Positions 24,614-38,135 of a stretch of 64,000 nucleotides of DNA are shown piece after piece. A program made the position numbers and the translations under genes. The notes under the pieces were generated by a model that saw only the letters and a list, made by a program, of their open reading frames with translations, made no database searches and was not told where the DNA came from. How positions within the stretch are numbered: position 1 is the first letter of the stretch; each line of letters opens with the position of its first letter. Source of the DNA: Osmia lignaria lignaria (Eukaryota > Arthropoda > Insecta > Hymenoptera > Megachilidae); NCBI RefSeq assembly GCF_051020975.1, contig NW_027478172.1, positions 868,001 through 932,000 of the forward strand. Direction: 5' to 3'.

Positions 24614-26223
24614 TTGCAGATTTATCTCAAGGGAAGGGGCCTGACGGACATATTTCGAGATATTTCTTCTTCTTGTTGTTCTTCTTCTGCACAGCTAAGC
24701 TGGAAGTGGCATTTGCAGCTCGCAATAGTGCAGAGTTATCTCAAACAAAGGGGCCACGGTGTTTCTGTATCTCTATTATGTTGGTGCGGCTTCGGAACTT
24801 TTAAATATCTTGATATATCTCGAGAACTACGCATCTGATCAAAAAATATCATAGAACATAAATTGTAGGAAACATAATTCTCTACAAAAAAGGTCTCTTA
24901 ACATTTTGCCATAGCTCGTTTCGTTTCCGAGATATTTGCAGATATATCTCAAGGGAAGGGGCCTGACGGACATATTTCGAGATATTTCTTCTTCTTGTTG
25001 TTCTTCTTCTGCACAGCTAAGCTCGAAGTGGCATTTGCAGGTCGCAATAGTGCAGAGTTATCTCAAAGAAAGGGGCCACGGTGTTTCTGTATCTCTATTA
25101 TGTTGGTGCGGCTTCGGAACTTTTAAATATCTTGATATATCTCGAGAACTACGCATCTGATCAAAAAATATCATAGAACATAAAAAGTAGGAAACTTTAT
25201 TCTCTACAAATAAAGTCTCTTAACATTTTGCCATAGCTCGCTTCGTTTCCGAGATATTTGCAGATTTATCTCAAGGGAAGGGGCCTCACGGACATATTTC
25301 GAGATATTTCTTCTTCTTGTTGTTCTTCTTCTGCACAGCTAAGCTGGAAGTGGCATTTGCAGCTCGCAATAGTGCAGAGTTATCTCAAACAAAGGGGCCA
25401 CGGTGTTTCTGTATCTCTATTATGTTGGTGCGGCTTCGGAACTTTTAAATATCTCGATATATCTCGAGAACTACGCATCTGATCAAAAAATATCATAGAA
25501 CATAAAAAGTAGGAAACTTAATTTTCTACAAATAAGGTCTCTAAACATTTTGCCATAACTCGCTTCGTTTCCGAGATATTTGCAGGTTTATCTCAAGGGA
25601 ACGGGTCTGACGGACATATTTCGAGATATTTCTTCTTCTTGTTGTTCTTCTTCTGCACAGCTAAGCTGGAAGTGGCATTTGCAGCTCGCAATAGTGCAGA
25701 GTTATCTCAAAGAAAGGGGCCACGGTGTTTCTGTATCTCTATTATGTTGGTGCGGCTTCGGAACTTTTAAATATCTTGATATATCTCGAGAACTACGCAT
25801 CTGATCAAAAAATATCATAGAACATAAATTGTAGGAAACAGAATTCTCTACAAAAAAGGTCTCTTAACATTTTGCCATAGCTCGTTTCGTTTCCGAGATA
25901 TTTGTAGATATATCTCAAGGGAAGGGGCCTGACGGACATATTTCGAGATATTTCTTCTTCTTGTTGTTCTTCTTCTGCACAGCTAAGCTGGAAGTGGCAT
26001 TTGCAGGTCGCAATAGTGCAGAGTTATCTCAAAGAAAGGGGCCACGGTGTTTCTGTATCTCTATTATGTTGGTGCGGCTTCGGAACTTTTAAATATCTTG
26101 ATATATCTCGAGAACTACGCATCTGATCAAAAAATATCATAGAGCATAAAAAGTAGGAAACTTAATTCTCTACAAATAAAGTCTCTTAACATTTTGCCAT
26201 AGCTCGCTTCGTTTCCGAGATAT

Positions 26224-27511
26224 TTGCAGATTTATCTCAAGGGAAGGGGCCTGACGGACATATTTCGAGATATTTCTTCTTCTTGTTGTTCTTCTTCTGC
26301 ACAGCTAAGCTGGAAGTGGCATTTGCAGCTCGCAATAGTGCAGAGTTATCTCAAAGAATGGGGCCACGGTGTTTCTGTATCTCTATTATGTTGGTGCGGC
26401 TTCGGAACTTTTAAATATCTTGATATATCTCGAGAACTACGCATCTGATCAAAAAATATCATAGAACATAAAAAGTAGGAAACTTAATTCTCTACAAAAA
26501 AGGTCTCTTAACATTTTGCCATAGCTCGCTTCGTTTCCGAGATATTTGCAGATGTATCTCAAGGGAAGGGGCCTGACGGACATATTTCGAGATATTTCTT
26601 CTTCTTGTTGTTCTTCTTCTGCACAGCTAAGCTGGAAGTGGCATTTGCGGCTCGCACTAGTGCAGAATTATCTCAAAGAAAGGGGCCACGGTGTTTCTGT
26701 ATCTCTATTATGTTGGTGCGGCTTCGGAACTTTTAAATATCTTGATATATCTCGAGAACTACGCATCTGATCAAAAAATATCATAGAACATAAAAAGTAG
26801 GAAACATAATTTTCTACAAAAAAGGTCTCTTAACATTTTGCCATAGCTCGCTTAGTTTCCGAGATATTTGCAGATATATCTCAAGGGAAGGGGCCTGACG
26901 GACATATTTCGAGATATTTCTTCTTCTTGTTGTTCTTCTTCTGCACAGCTAAGCTGGAAGTGGCATTTACAGCTCGCAATAGTGCAGAGATATCTGAAAG
27001 AAAGGGGCCACGGTGTTTCTGTATCTCTATTATGTTGGTGCGGCTTCGGAACTTTTAAATATCTTGATATATCTCGAGAACTACGCATCTGAACAAAAAA
27101 TATCATAGAACATAAAAAGTAGGAAACTTAATTCTCGACAAATAAGGTCTCTTAAGATTTTGCCATAGCTCGCTTCGTTTCCGAGATATTTGCAGATTAA
27201 TCTCAAGGGAAGGGGCCTGACGGACATATTTCGAGATATTTCTTCTTCTTGTTGTTCTTCTTCTGCACAGCTAAACTGGAAGTGGCATTTCCAGCTCGCA
27301 ATAGTGCAGAGTTATCTCAAAGAAAGGGGCCACGGTGTTTCTGTATCTCTATTATGTTGGTGCGGCTTCGGAACTTTTAAATATCTTGATATATCTCGAG
27401 AACTACGCATCTGAACAAAAAATATCATAGAACATAGAAAGTAGGAACCTTAATTCTCTACAAATAAGGTCTCTTAATATTTTGCCATAGCTCGCTTCGT
27501 TTCCGAGATAT
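26224..27511 (+). repeat. Four-monomer leader of block III
   Basis: Monomers start at 26224, 26546, 26868 and 27190, marked by 'gaatggggcc', 'gatgtatctc', 'gagatatctgaaag' and 'ctgaacaaaa', with 'atttccag' in the last. The same four recur in order at 60982-62269. They mark the exit from the 26-mer block in both super-repeat copies. Confidence 0.87.
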
Positions 27512-30500
27512 TTGCAGATTTATCTCAAGGGAAGGGGCCTGACGGATATATTTCGAGATATTTCTTCTTCTTGTTGTTCCTCTTCTGCACAGCTAAGCTG
27601 GAAGTGGCATTTGCAGCTCGCAATAGTGCAGAGTTATCTCACAGAAAGGGGCCACGGAGTTTCCGTATCTCTATTATGTTGGTGCGGCTTCGGAACTTTT
27701 AAATATCTTGATATATCTCGAGAACTACGCATCTGATCACAAAATATCATAGAACATAAAAAGTAGGAAACTTAATTCTCTACAAAAAAGGTCTGTTAAC
27801 ATTTTCCCATAGCTGGCATCGTTTCCGAGATATTTGCAGATTTATCTCAAGGGAAGGGGCCTGACGGACATATTCCGAGATATTTCTTCTTCTTGTTGTT
27901 CCTCTTCTGCACACCTAAGCTGGAAGTGGCATTTGCAGCTCGCAATAGTGCAGAGTTATCTCAAAGAAAGAGGCCACGGTGTTTCTGTACCTCTATTATG
28001 TTGGTGCAGCTTCGGAACTTTTAAATATCTTGATATATCTCGAGAACTACGCATCTGATCAAAAGATATCATAGAACATAAAAAGTAGGAAACTTAATTC
28101 TCTACAAAAAAGGTATCTTAACATTTTGCCATAGCTCGCTTCGTTTCCGAGATATTTGCAGATTTATCTCAAGGGAAGGGGCCTGACGGACATATTTCGA
28201 GATATTTCTTCTTCTTGTTGTTCTTCTTCTGCACAGCTAAGCTGGAAGTGGCATTTGCAGGTCGCAATAGTGCAGAGCTATCTCAAAGAAAGGGGCATTG
28301 TGTTTCTGTATCTCTATTATGTTGGTGCGGCTTCGGAACTTTTAAATATCTTGATATATCTCGAGAACTACGCATCTGATCAAAAAATATCATAGAACAT
28401 AAAAAGTAGGAAACTTAATTCTCTACAAATAAGGTCTCTTAACATTTTGCCATCGCTCGCTTCGTTTCCGAGATATTTGCAGATTTATCTCAAGGGTAGG
28501 GGCCTGACGGACATATTTCGAGATATTTCTTCTTCTTGTTGTTCTTCTTCTGCACAGCTAAGCTGGAAGTGGCATTTGCAGCGCGCAATAGTGCAGAGTT
28601 ATCTCAAAGAAAGGGTTCACGGTGTTTCTGTATCTCTATTATGTTGGTGCGGCTTCGGAACTTTTAAATATCTTGATATATCTCGAGAACTACGCATCTG
28701 ATCAAAAAATTTCATAGAACATAAAAAGTAGGAAACTTAATTCTCTACAAATAACGTCTCTTAACATTTTGCCATAGCTCGCTTCGTTTCCGAGATATTT
28801 GCAGATTTATCTCAAGGGTAGGGGCCTGACGGACATATTTCGAGATATTTCTTCTTCTTGTTGTTCTTCTTCTGCACAGCTAAGCTGGAAGTGGCATTTG
28901 CAGCTCGCAATAGTGCAGAGTTATCTCAAAGAAAGGGGCCACGGTGTTTCTGTATCTCTATTATGTTGGTACGGCTTCGGAACTTTTAAATATCTCGATA
29001 TATCTCGAAAACTACGCTTCTGATCAAAAAATATCAGAGAACGTAAATTGTAGGAAACATAATTCTCTACAGAAAAGGTCTCTTAACATTTTGCCATAGC
29101 TCGCTTCGTTTCCGAGATATTTGCAGATTTATCTGAAGGGAAGGGGCCTGACGGACATATTTCGAGATATTTCTTCTTCTTGTTGTTCTTCTTCTGCACA
29201 GCTAAGCTGGAAGTGGCATTTGCAGCTCGCAATAGTGCAGAGTTATCTCAAAGAAAGGGGCCACGGTGTTTCTGTATCTCTATTATGTTGGTGCGGCTTC
29301 GGAACTTTTAAATATCTTGATGTATCTCGAGAACTACGCATCTGATCAAAAAATATCATAGAACATAAAAAGTAGGAAACTTAATTCTCTACAATAAAGG
29401 TCTCTTATCATTTTGCCATAGCTCGCTTCGTTTCCGAGATATTTGCAGATTTATCTCAAGGGAAGGGGCCTGACGGACATATTTCGATATATTTCTTCTT
29501 CTTGTTGTTCTTCTTCTGCACAGCTAAGCTGGAAGTGGCATTTGCGGCTCGCACTAGTGCAGAGTTATCTCAAAGAAAGGGGCCACGGTGTTTCTGTATC
29601 TCTATTATGTTGGTGCGGCTTCGGAACTTTTAAATATCTTGATATATCTCGAGAACTACACATCTGATCAAAAAATATCATAGAACATAAAAAGTAGGAA
29701 ACTTAATTCTCTACAAATAAGGTCTCTTAACATTTTGCCATAGCTCGCTTCGTTTCCGAGATATTTGCAGATTTATCTCAAGGGAAGGGATCTGACGGAC
29801 ATATTTCGAGATATTTCTTCTTCTTGTTGTTCCTCTTCTGCACAGCTAACCTGGAAGTGGCATTTGCAGCTCGCAATAGTGCAGAGTTATCTCACAGAAA
29901 GGGGCCACGGAGTTTCCGTATCTCTATTATGTTGGTGCGGCTTCGGAACTTTTAAATATCTTGATATATCTCGAGAACTACGCATCTGATCAAAAAATAT
30001 CATACAACATAAAAAGTACGAAACTTAATTCTCTACAAAAAAGGTCTGTTAACATTTTCCCATAGCTGGCATCGTTTCCGAGATATTTGCAGATTTATCT
30101 CAAGGGAAGGGGCCTGACGGACATATTCCGAGATATTTCTTCTTCTTGTTGTTCCTCTTCTGCACAGCTAAGCTGGAAGTGGCATTTGCAGCTCGCAATA
30201 GTGCAGAGTTATCTCAAAGAAAGAGGCCACGGTGTTTCTGTACCTCTATTATGTTGGTGCAGCTTCGGAACTTTTAAATATCTTGATATATCTCGAGAAC
30301 TACGCATCTGATCAAAAAATATCATAGAACATAAAAAGTAGGAAACCTAATTTTCTACAAAAAAGGTCTCTTAACATTTTGCCGTAGCTCGCTTCGTTTC
30401 CGAGATATTTGCAGATTTATCTCAAGGGAAGGGGCCTGACGGACATATTTCGAAATATTTCTTCTTCTTGTTGTTCTTCTTCTGCACAGCTAAGCTGGAA

Positions 30501-32340
30501 GTGGCATCTGCAGCTCGCAATAGTGCAGAGTTATCTCAAAGAAAGGGGCCACGGTGTTTCTGTATCTCTATTATGTTGGTGCGGCTTCGGAACTTTTCAA
30601 TATCTTGATATATCTCGAGAACTACGCATCTGATCAAAAAATATCATAGAACATAAATAGTAGGAAACTTAATTCTCTACAAAAAAGGTCTCTCAACATT
30701 TTGCCGTAGCTCGCTTCGTTTCCGAGATATTTGCAGATTTATCTCAAGGGAAGGGGCCTAACGGACATATTTCCAGTTATTTCTTCTTCTTGTTGTTCTT
30801 CTTCTGCACAGCTAAGCTGGATGTGGCATTTGCGGCTCGCACTGGTGCAGAGTTATCTCAAAGAAAGGGGCCACGGTGTTTCTGTATCTCTATTATGTTG
30901 GTGCGGATTCGGAACTTTTAAATATCTCGATATATCTCGAAAACTACGCTTCTGATCAAAGAATATCATACAACGTAAATTGTAGGAAACATAATTCTCT
31001 ACAAAAAAGGTCCCTTAACATTTTGCCATAGCTCGCTTCGTTTTCGAGATATTTGCAGATATATCTCAAGGGAAGGGGCCTGACGGATATATTTCGAGAT
31101 ATTTCTTCTTCTTGTTGTTCTTCTTCTGCACAGCTAAGCTGGAAGTGGCATTTGCAGCTCGCAATAGTGCAGAGTTATCTCAAAGAAAGGGGCCACGGTG
31201 TTTCTGTATCTCTATTATGTTGGTGCGGCTTCGGAACTTTTAAATATCTTGATATATCTCGAGATCTACGCATCTGATCAAAAAATATCTTGGAACATAA
31301 AATGTAGGAAACTTAGTTCTCTACAAAAAAGGCCTCTTAACATTTTGCCATAGCTCGCTTCGTTTCCGAGATATTTGCAGATTTATCTCAAGGGAAGGGG
31401 CCTGACGGACATATTCCGAGATATTTCTTCTTCTTGTTGTTCCTCTTCTGCACAGCTAAGCTGGAAGTGGCATTTGCAACTCGCAATGGTGCAGAGTTAT
31501 CTCAAAGAAAGGGGCCACGGTGTTTCTGTATCTGTATTATGTTGGTGCGGCTTCGGAACTTTTAAATATCTTGATATATCTCGAGAACTACGCATCTGAT
31601 CAAAAAATATCATAGAACATAAATTGTAGGAAACATAATTCTCTACAAAAAAGGTCTCTTAACATTTTGCCATAGCTCGCTTCGTTTCCGAGATATTTGC
31701 AGATATATCTCAAGGGAAGTGGCCTGACGGACATATTTCGAGATATTTCTTCTTCATGTAGTTCTTCTTCTGCACAGCTAAGCTGGAAGTGGCATTTGCA
31801 GCTCGCAATAGTGCAGAGTTATCTCAAAGAAAGGGGCCACGGTGTTTCTGTATCTCTATTATGTTGGTGCGGCTTCGGAACTTTTAAATATCTTGATATA
31901 TCTCGAGAACTACGCATCTGAACAAAAAATATCATAGAACATAAAAAGTAGGAACCTTAATTCTCTACAAATAAGGTCTCTTAAGATTTTGCCATAGCTC
32001 GCTTCGTTTCCGAGATATTTGCAGATTTATCTCAAGGGAAGGGGTCTGACGGATATATTTCGAGATATTTCTTCTTCTTGTTGTTCTTCTTCTGCACAGC
32101 GAAGCTGGAAGTGGCATTTGCGGCTCGCACTAGTGCAGAGTTATCTCAAAGAAAAGGGCCACGGTGTTTCTGTATCTCTATTATGTTTCAGCGGCTTCGG
32201 AACTTTTAAATATCTTGATATATCTCGAGAACTACACATCTGATCAAAAAATATCATAGAACATAAAAAGTAGGAAACTTAATTCTCTACAAATAAGGTC
32301 TCTTAACATTTTGCCATAGCTCGCTTCGTTTCCGAGATAT
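27512..32340 (+). repeat. 15-monomer HOR segment, 4,829 bp
   Basis: Monomers start at 27512, 27834, 28156 (321 bp), 28477, 28799, 29121, 29443, 29765, 30087, 30409, 30731, 31053, 31375, 31697 and 32019. Recurring markers are 'ctcacagaaag' with 'ccacggagtttccg', 'cccatagctggcatcg', 'ggggcattgtg', 'aagggtagggg', 'ttggtacgg', 'cttgatgtatc', 'tttccagttat' and 'tatcttggaac'. The order restarts at 32341. The monomer at 32019 has a private cluster 'gtttcagcgg'. Confidence 0.84.
28156..28476 (+). repeat. 321-bp monomer with a 1-bp loss, founder lineage
   Basis: At 28291-28303 the usual 'ggggccacggtg' reads 'ggggcattgtg', one base shorter and with further substitutions. The monomer also has 'gagctatctc' and 'gcaggtcgc'. 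The four 321-bp monomers in the window share this combination, so they descend from one event. Confidence 0.93.
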
Positions 32341-32984
32341 TTGCAGATTTATCTCAAGGGAAGGGGTCTGACGGACATATTTCGAGATATTTCTTCTTCT
32401 TGTTGTTCCTCTTCTGCACAGCTAAGCTGGAAGTGGCATTTGCAGCTCGCAATAGTGCAGAGTTATCTCACAGAAAGGGGCCACGGAGTTTCCGTATCTC
32501 TATTATGTTGGTGCGGCTTCGGAACTTTTAAATATCTTGATATATCTCGAGAACTACGCATCTGATCACAAAATATCATAGAACATAAAAAGTAGGAAAC
32601 TTAATTCTCTACAAAAAAGGTCTGTTAACATTTTCCCATAGCTGGCATCGTTTCCGAGATATTTGCAGATTTATCTCAAGGGAAGGGGCCTGACGGACAT
32701 ATTCCGAGATATTTCTTCTTCTTGTTGTTCCTCTTCTGCACAGCTAAGCTGGAAGTGGCATTTGCAGCTCGCAATAGTGCAGAGTTATCTCAAAGAAAGA
32801 GGCCACGGTGTTTCTGTACCTCTATTATGTTGGTGCAGCTTCGGAACTTTTAAATATCTTGATATATCTCGAGAACTACGCATCTGATCAAAAGATATCA
32901 TAGAACATAAAAAGTAGGAAACTTAATTCTCTACAAAAAAGGTATCTTAACATTTTGCCATAGCTCGCTTCGTTTCCGAGATAT

Positions 32985-33305
32985 TTGCAGATTTATCTCA
33001 AGGGAAGGGGCCTGACGGACATATTTCGAGATATTTCTTCTTCTTGTTGTTCTTCTTCTGCACAGCTAAGCTGGAAGTGGCATTTGCAGGTCGCAATAGT
33101 GCAGAGCTATCTCAAAGAAAGGGGCATTGTGTTTCTGTATCTCTATTATGTTGGTGCGGCTTCGGAACTTTTAAATATCTTGATATATCTCGAGAACTAC
33201 GCATCTGATCAAAAAATATCATAGAACATAAAAAGTAGGAAACTTAATTCTCTACAAATAAGGTCTCTTAACATTTTGCCATCGCTCGCTTCGTTTCCGA
33301 GATAT
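32985..33305 (+). repeat. 321-bp monomer, second copy
   Basis: It has the same 'ggggcattgtg' and 'gagctatctc' combination as 28156. The following monomer carries 'gccatcgctcgc' and 'aagggtagggg', as after 28156. Confidence 0.92.
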
Positions 33306-33629
33306 TTGCAGATTTATCTCAAGGGTAGGGGCCTGACGGACATATTTCGAGATATTTCTTCTTCTTGTTGTTCTTCTTCTGCACAGCTAAGCTGGAAGTG
33401 GCATTTGCAGCGCGCAATAGTGCAGAGTTATCTCAAAGAAAGGGGTCACGGTGTTTCTGTATCTCTATTATGTTGGTGCGGCTTCGGAACTTTTAAACAT
33501 CTTGATATATCTCGAGAACTACGCATCTGATCAAAAAATATCATAGAACATAAAAAGTAGGAAACCTAATTTTCTACAATAAAGGTCTCTTAACATTTTG
33601 CCGTAGCTTGCTTCGTTTCCGAGATATTT

Positions 33630-33655
33630 GCAGATTTATCTCAAGGGAAGGGGCC
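33630..33655 (+). repeat. Intramonomer sub-repeat, copy 1 (26 bp)
   Basis: This segment runs from 'gcagatttatctc' to 'aaggggcc' and matches 33744-33769 at 23 of 26 positions without gaps. The three differences are at the 6th, 16th and 18th bases. The pair occurs in the same places in essentially every monomer, 114 bp apart, so the monomer itself contains an old internal duplication. Confidence 0.87.
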
Positions 33656-33743
33656 TGACGGACATATTTCGAGATATTTCTTCTTCTTGTTGTTCTTCTT
33701 CTGCACAGCTAAGCTGGAAGTGGCATTTGCAGCTCGCAATAGT

Positions 33744-33769
33744 GCAGAGTTATCTCAAAGAAAGGGGCC
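33744..33769 (+). repeat. Intramonomer sub-repeat, copy 2 (26 bp)
   Basis: Partner of 33630-33655. The shared 'agctcgc' upstream of both copies, 25 and 13 bp before the sub-repeat, suggests the original duplication extended further and was altered by a 12-bp length change. Confidence 0.85.
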
Positions 33770-36700
33770 ACGGTGTTTCTGTATCTCTATTATGTTGGTG
33801 CGGCTTCGGAACTTTTAAATATCTTGATGTATCTCGAGAACTACGCATCTGATCAAAAAATATCATAGAACATAAAAAGTAGGAAACTTAATTCTCTACA
33901 AATAAGGTCTCTTAACATTTTGCCATAGCTCGCTTCGTTTCCGAGATATTTGCAGATTTATCTCAAGGGTAGGGGCCTGACGGACATATTTCGAGATATT
34001 TCTTCTTCTTGTTGTTCTTCTTCTGCACAGCTAAGCTGGAAGTGGCATTTGCAGCGCGCAATAGTGCAGAGTTATCTCAAAGAAAGGGTTCACGGTGTTT
34101 CTGTATCTCTATTATGTTGGTGCGGCTTCGGAACTTTTAAATATCTTGATATATCTCGAGAACTACGCATCTGATCAAAAAATTTCATAGAACATAAAAA
34201 GTAGGAAACTTAATTCTCTACAAATAACGTCTCTTAACATTTTGCCATAGCTCGCTTCGTTTCCGAGATATTTGCAGATTTATCTCAAGGGTAGGGGCCT
34301 GACGGACATATTTCGAGATATTTCTTCTTCTTGTTGTTCTTCTTCTGCACAGCTAAGCTGGAAGTGGCATTTGCAGCTCGCAATAGTGCAGAGTTATCTC
34401 AAAGAAAGGGGCCACGGTGTTTCTGTATCTCTATTATGTTGGTACGGCTTCGGAACTTTTAAATATCTCGATATATCTCGAAAACTACGCTTCTGATCAA
34501 AAAATATCAGAGAACGTAAATTGTAGGAAACATAATTCTCTACAGAAAAGGTCTCTTAACATTTTGCCATAGCTCGCTTCGTTTCCGAGATATTTGCAGA
34601 TTTATCTGAAGGGAAGGGGCCTGACGGACATATTTCGAGATATTTCTTCTTCTTGTTGTTCTTCTTCTGCACAGCTAAGCTGGAAGTGGCATTTGCAGCT
34701 CGCAATAGTGCAGAGTTATCTCAAAGAAAGGGGCCACGGTGTTTCTGTATCTCTATTATGTTGGTGCGGCTTCGGAACTTTTAAATATCTTGATGTATCT
34801 CGAGAACTACGCATCTGATCAAAAAATATCATAGAACATAAAAAGTAGGAAACTTAATTCTCTACAATAAAGGTCTCTTATCATTTTGCCATAGCTCGCT
34901 TCGTTTCCGAGATATTTGCAGATTTATCTCAAGGGAAGGGGCCTGACGGACATATTTCGATATATTTCTTCTTCTTGTTGTTCTTCTTCTGCACAGCTAA
35001 GCTGGAAGTGGCATTTGCGGCTCGCACTAGTGCAGAGTTATCTCAAAGAAAGGGGCCACGGTGTTTCTGTATCTCTATTATGTTGGTGCGGCTTCGGAAC
35101 TTTTAAATATCTTGATATATCTCGAGAACTACACATCTGATCAAAAAATATCATAGAACATAAAAAGTAGGAAACTTAATTCTCTACAAATAAGGTCTCT
35201 TAACATTTTGCCATAGCTCGCTTCGTTTCCGAGATATTTGCAGATTTATCTCAAGGGAAGGGATCTGACGGACATATTTCGAGATATTTCTTCTTCTTGT
35301 TGTTCCTCTTCTGCACAGCTAACCTGGAAGTGGCATTTGCAGCTCGCAATAGTGCAGAGTTATCTCACAGAAAGGGGCCACGGAGTTTCCGTATCTCTAT
35401 TATGTTGGTGCGGCTTCGGAACTTTTAAATATCTTGATATATCTCGAGAACTACGCATCTGATCAAAAAATATCATACAACATAAAAAGTACGAAACTTA
35501 ATTCTCTACAAAAAAGGTCTGTTAACATTTTCCCATAGCTGGCATCGTTTCCGAGATATTTGCAGATTTATCTCAAGGGAAGGGGCCTGACGGACATATT
35601 CCGAGATATTTCTTCTTCTTGTTGTTCCTCTTCTGCACAGCTAAGCTGGAAGTGGCATTTGCAGCTCGCAATAGTGCAGAGTTATCTCAAAGAAAGAGGC
35701 CACGGTGTTTCTGTACCTCTATTATGTTGGTGCAGCTTCGGAGCTTTTAAATATCTTGATATATCTCGAGAACTACGCATCTGATCAAAAAATATCATAG
35801 AACATAAAAAGTAGGAAACCTAATTTTCTACAAAAAAGGTCTCTTAACATTTTGCCGTAGCTCGCTTCGTTTCCGAGATATTTGCAGATTTATCTCAAGG
35901 GAAGGGGCCTGACGGACATATTTCGAAATATTTCTTCTTCTTGTTGTTCTTCTTCTGCACAGCTAAGCTGGAAGTGGCATCTGCAGCTCGCAATAGTGCA
36001 GAGTTATCTCAAAGAAAGGGGCCACGGTGTTTCTGTATCTCTATTATGTTGGTGCGGCTTCGGAATTTTTAAATATCTCGATATATCTCGAAAACTACGC
36101 TTCTGATCAAAAAATATCATAGAACATAAATTGTAGGAAACATAATTCTCTACAAAAAAGGTCTCTTAACATTTTACCATAGCTCGCTTCGTTTCCGAGA
36201 TATTTGCAAATTTATCTCAAGGGAAGGGGCCTGACGGACATATTTCAAGATATTTCTTCTGCTTGTTGTTCTTCTTCTGCACAGCTAAGCTGGAAGTGGC
36301 ATTTACAGCTCGCAATAGTGCAGAGTTATCTCAAGGAAAGGGGCCACGGTGTTTCTGTATCTCTATTATGTTGGTGCGGCTTCGGAACTTTTAAATATCT
36401 TGATATATCTCGAAAACTACGCATCTGATCAAAAAATATCATAGAACATAAAAAATAGGAAACCTAATTCTCTACAAAAAAGGTCTCTTAACATTTTGCC
36501 ATAGCTCGCTTCATTTCCGAGATATTTGCAGATTTATCTCAAGGGAAGGGGCCTAACGGACATATTTCGAGATATTTCTTCTTCTTGTTGTTCTTCTTCT
36601 GCAGAGCGAAGCTGGAAGTGGCATTTGCAGCTCGCAATAGTGCAGAGTTATCTCAAAGAAAGGGGCCACGGTGTTTCTGTATCTCTATTATGTTGGTGCG

Positions 36701-38135
36701 GCTTCGGAACTTTTCAATATCTTGATATATCTCGAGAACTACGCATCTGATCAAAAAATATCATAGAACATAAATAGTAGGAAACTTAATTCTCTACAAA
36801 AAAGGTCTCTCAACATTTTGCCGTAGCTCGCTTCGTTTCCGAGATATTTGCAGATTTATCTCAAGGGAAGGGGCCTAACGGACATATTTCCAGTTATTTC
36901 TTCTTCTTGCTGTTCTTCTTCTGCACAGCTAAGCTGGATGTGGCATTTGCGGCTCGCACTGGTGCAGAGTTATCTCAAAGAAAGGGGCCACGGTGTTTCT
37001 GTATCTCTATTATGTTGGTGCGGATTCGGAACTTTTAAATATCTCGATATATCTCGAAAACTACGCTTCTGATCAAAGAATATCATACAACGTAAATTGT
37101 AGGAAACATAATTCTCTACAAAAAAGGTCCCTTAACATTTTGCCATAGCTCGCTTCGTTTTCGAGATATTTGCAGATATATCTCAAGGGAAGGGGCCTGA
37201 CGGATATATTTCGAGATATTTCTTCTTCTTGTTGTTCTTCTTCTGCACAGCTAAGCTGGAAGTGGCATTTGCAGCTCGCAATAGTGCAGAGTTATCTCAA
37301 AGAAAGGGGCCACGGTGTTTCTGTATCTCTATTATGTTGGTGCGGCTTCGGAACTTTTAAATATCTTGATATATCTCGAGATCTACGCATCTGATCAAAA
37401 AATATCTTGGAACATAAAATGTAGGAAACTTAGTTCTCTACAAAAAAGGCCTCTTAACATTTTGCCATAGCTCGCTTCGTTTCCGAGATATTTGCAGATT
37501 TATCTCAAGGGAAGGGGCCTGACGGACATATTCCGAGATATTTCTTCTTCTTGTTGTTCCTCTTCTGCACAGCTAAGCTGGAAGTGGCATTTGCAACTCG
37601 CAATGGTGCAGAGTTATCTCAAAGAAAGGGGCCACGGTGTTTCTGTATCTGTATTATGTTGGTGCGGCTTCGGAACTTTTAAATATCTTGATATATCTCG
37701 AGAACTACGCATCTGATCAAAAAATATCATAGAACATAAATTGTAGGAAACATAATTCTCTACAAAAAAGGTCTCTTAACATTTTGCCATAGCTCGCTTC
37801 GTTTCCGAGATATTTGCAGATATATCTCAAGGGAAGTGGCCTGACGGACATATTTCGAGATATTTCTTCTTCATGTTGTTCTTCTTCTGCACAGCTAAGC
37901 TGGAAGTGGCATTTGCAGCTCGCAATAGTGCAGAGTTATCTCAAAGAAAGGGGCCACGGTGTTTCTGTATCTTTATTATGTTGGTGCGGCTTCGGAACTT
38001 TTCAATATCTTGATATATCTCGAGATCTACGCATCTGATCAAAAAATATTATAGAAAATAAAAAGTAGGAAACTTAGGTCTCTACAAAAAAGGTCTCTTA
38101 ACATTTTGCCATAGCTCGCTTCGTTTCCGAGATAT

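Larger units (their letters stand above)
17852..26223 (+). repeat. 26-monomer HOR unit, copy 2 (8,372 bp)
   Basis: This is the tandem duplicate of 9480-17851. It ends with the 'ttgtagat' monomer at 25902, which is followed by a new variant at 26224 rather than by a third 'cttgtgcac' hybrid. Private changes are 'ctatatctct' at 24121, 'gggaacgggtc' at 25598 and 'agagcataaa' at 26141 ('agagtataaa' in copy 1). Confidence 0.9.
32341..38135 (+). repeat. 18-monomer HOR segment, 5,795 bp
   Basis: It starts with copies of the 27512-28798 monomers, then carries extra monomers at 33628 and 33950 before rejoining the order 28799-30730. Next it adds 36204 ('tttcaagata', 'ttctgcttg') and 36526 ('ctgcagagcgaag') before the 30731-31696 series. 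The last monomer, 37814, is a relative of 31697 with 'acttttcaatatc'. Confidence 0.83.
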
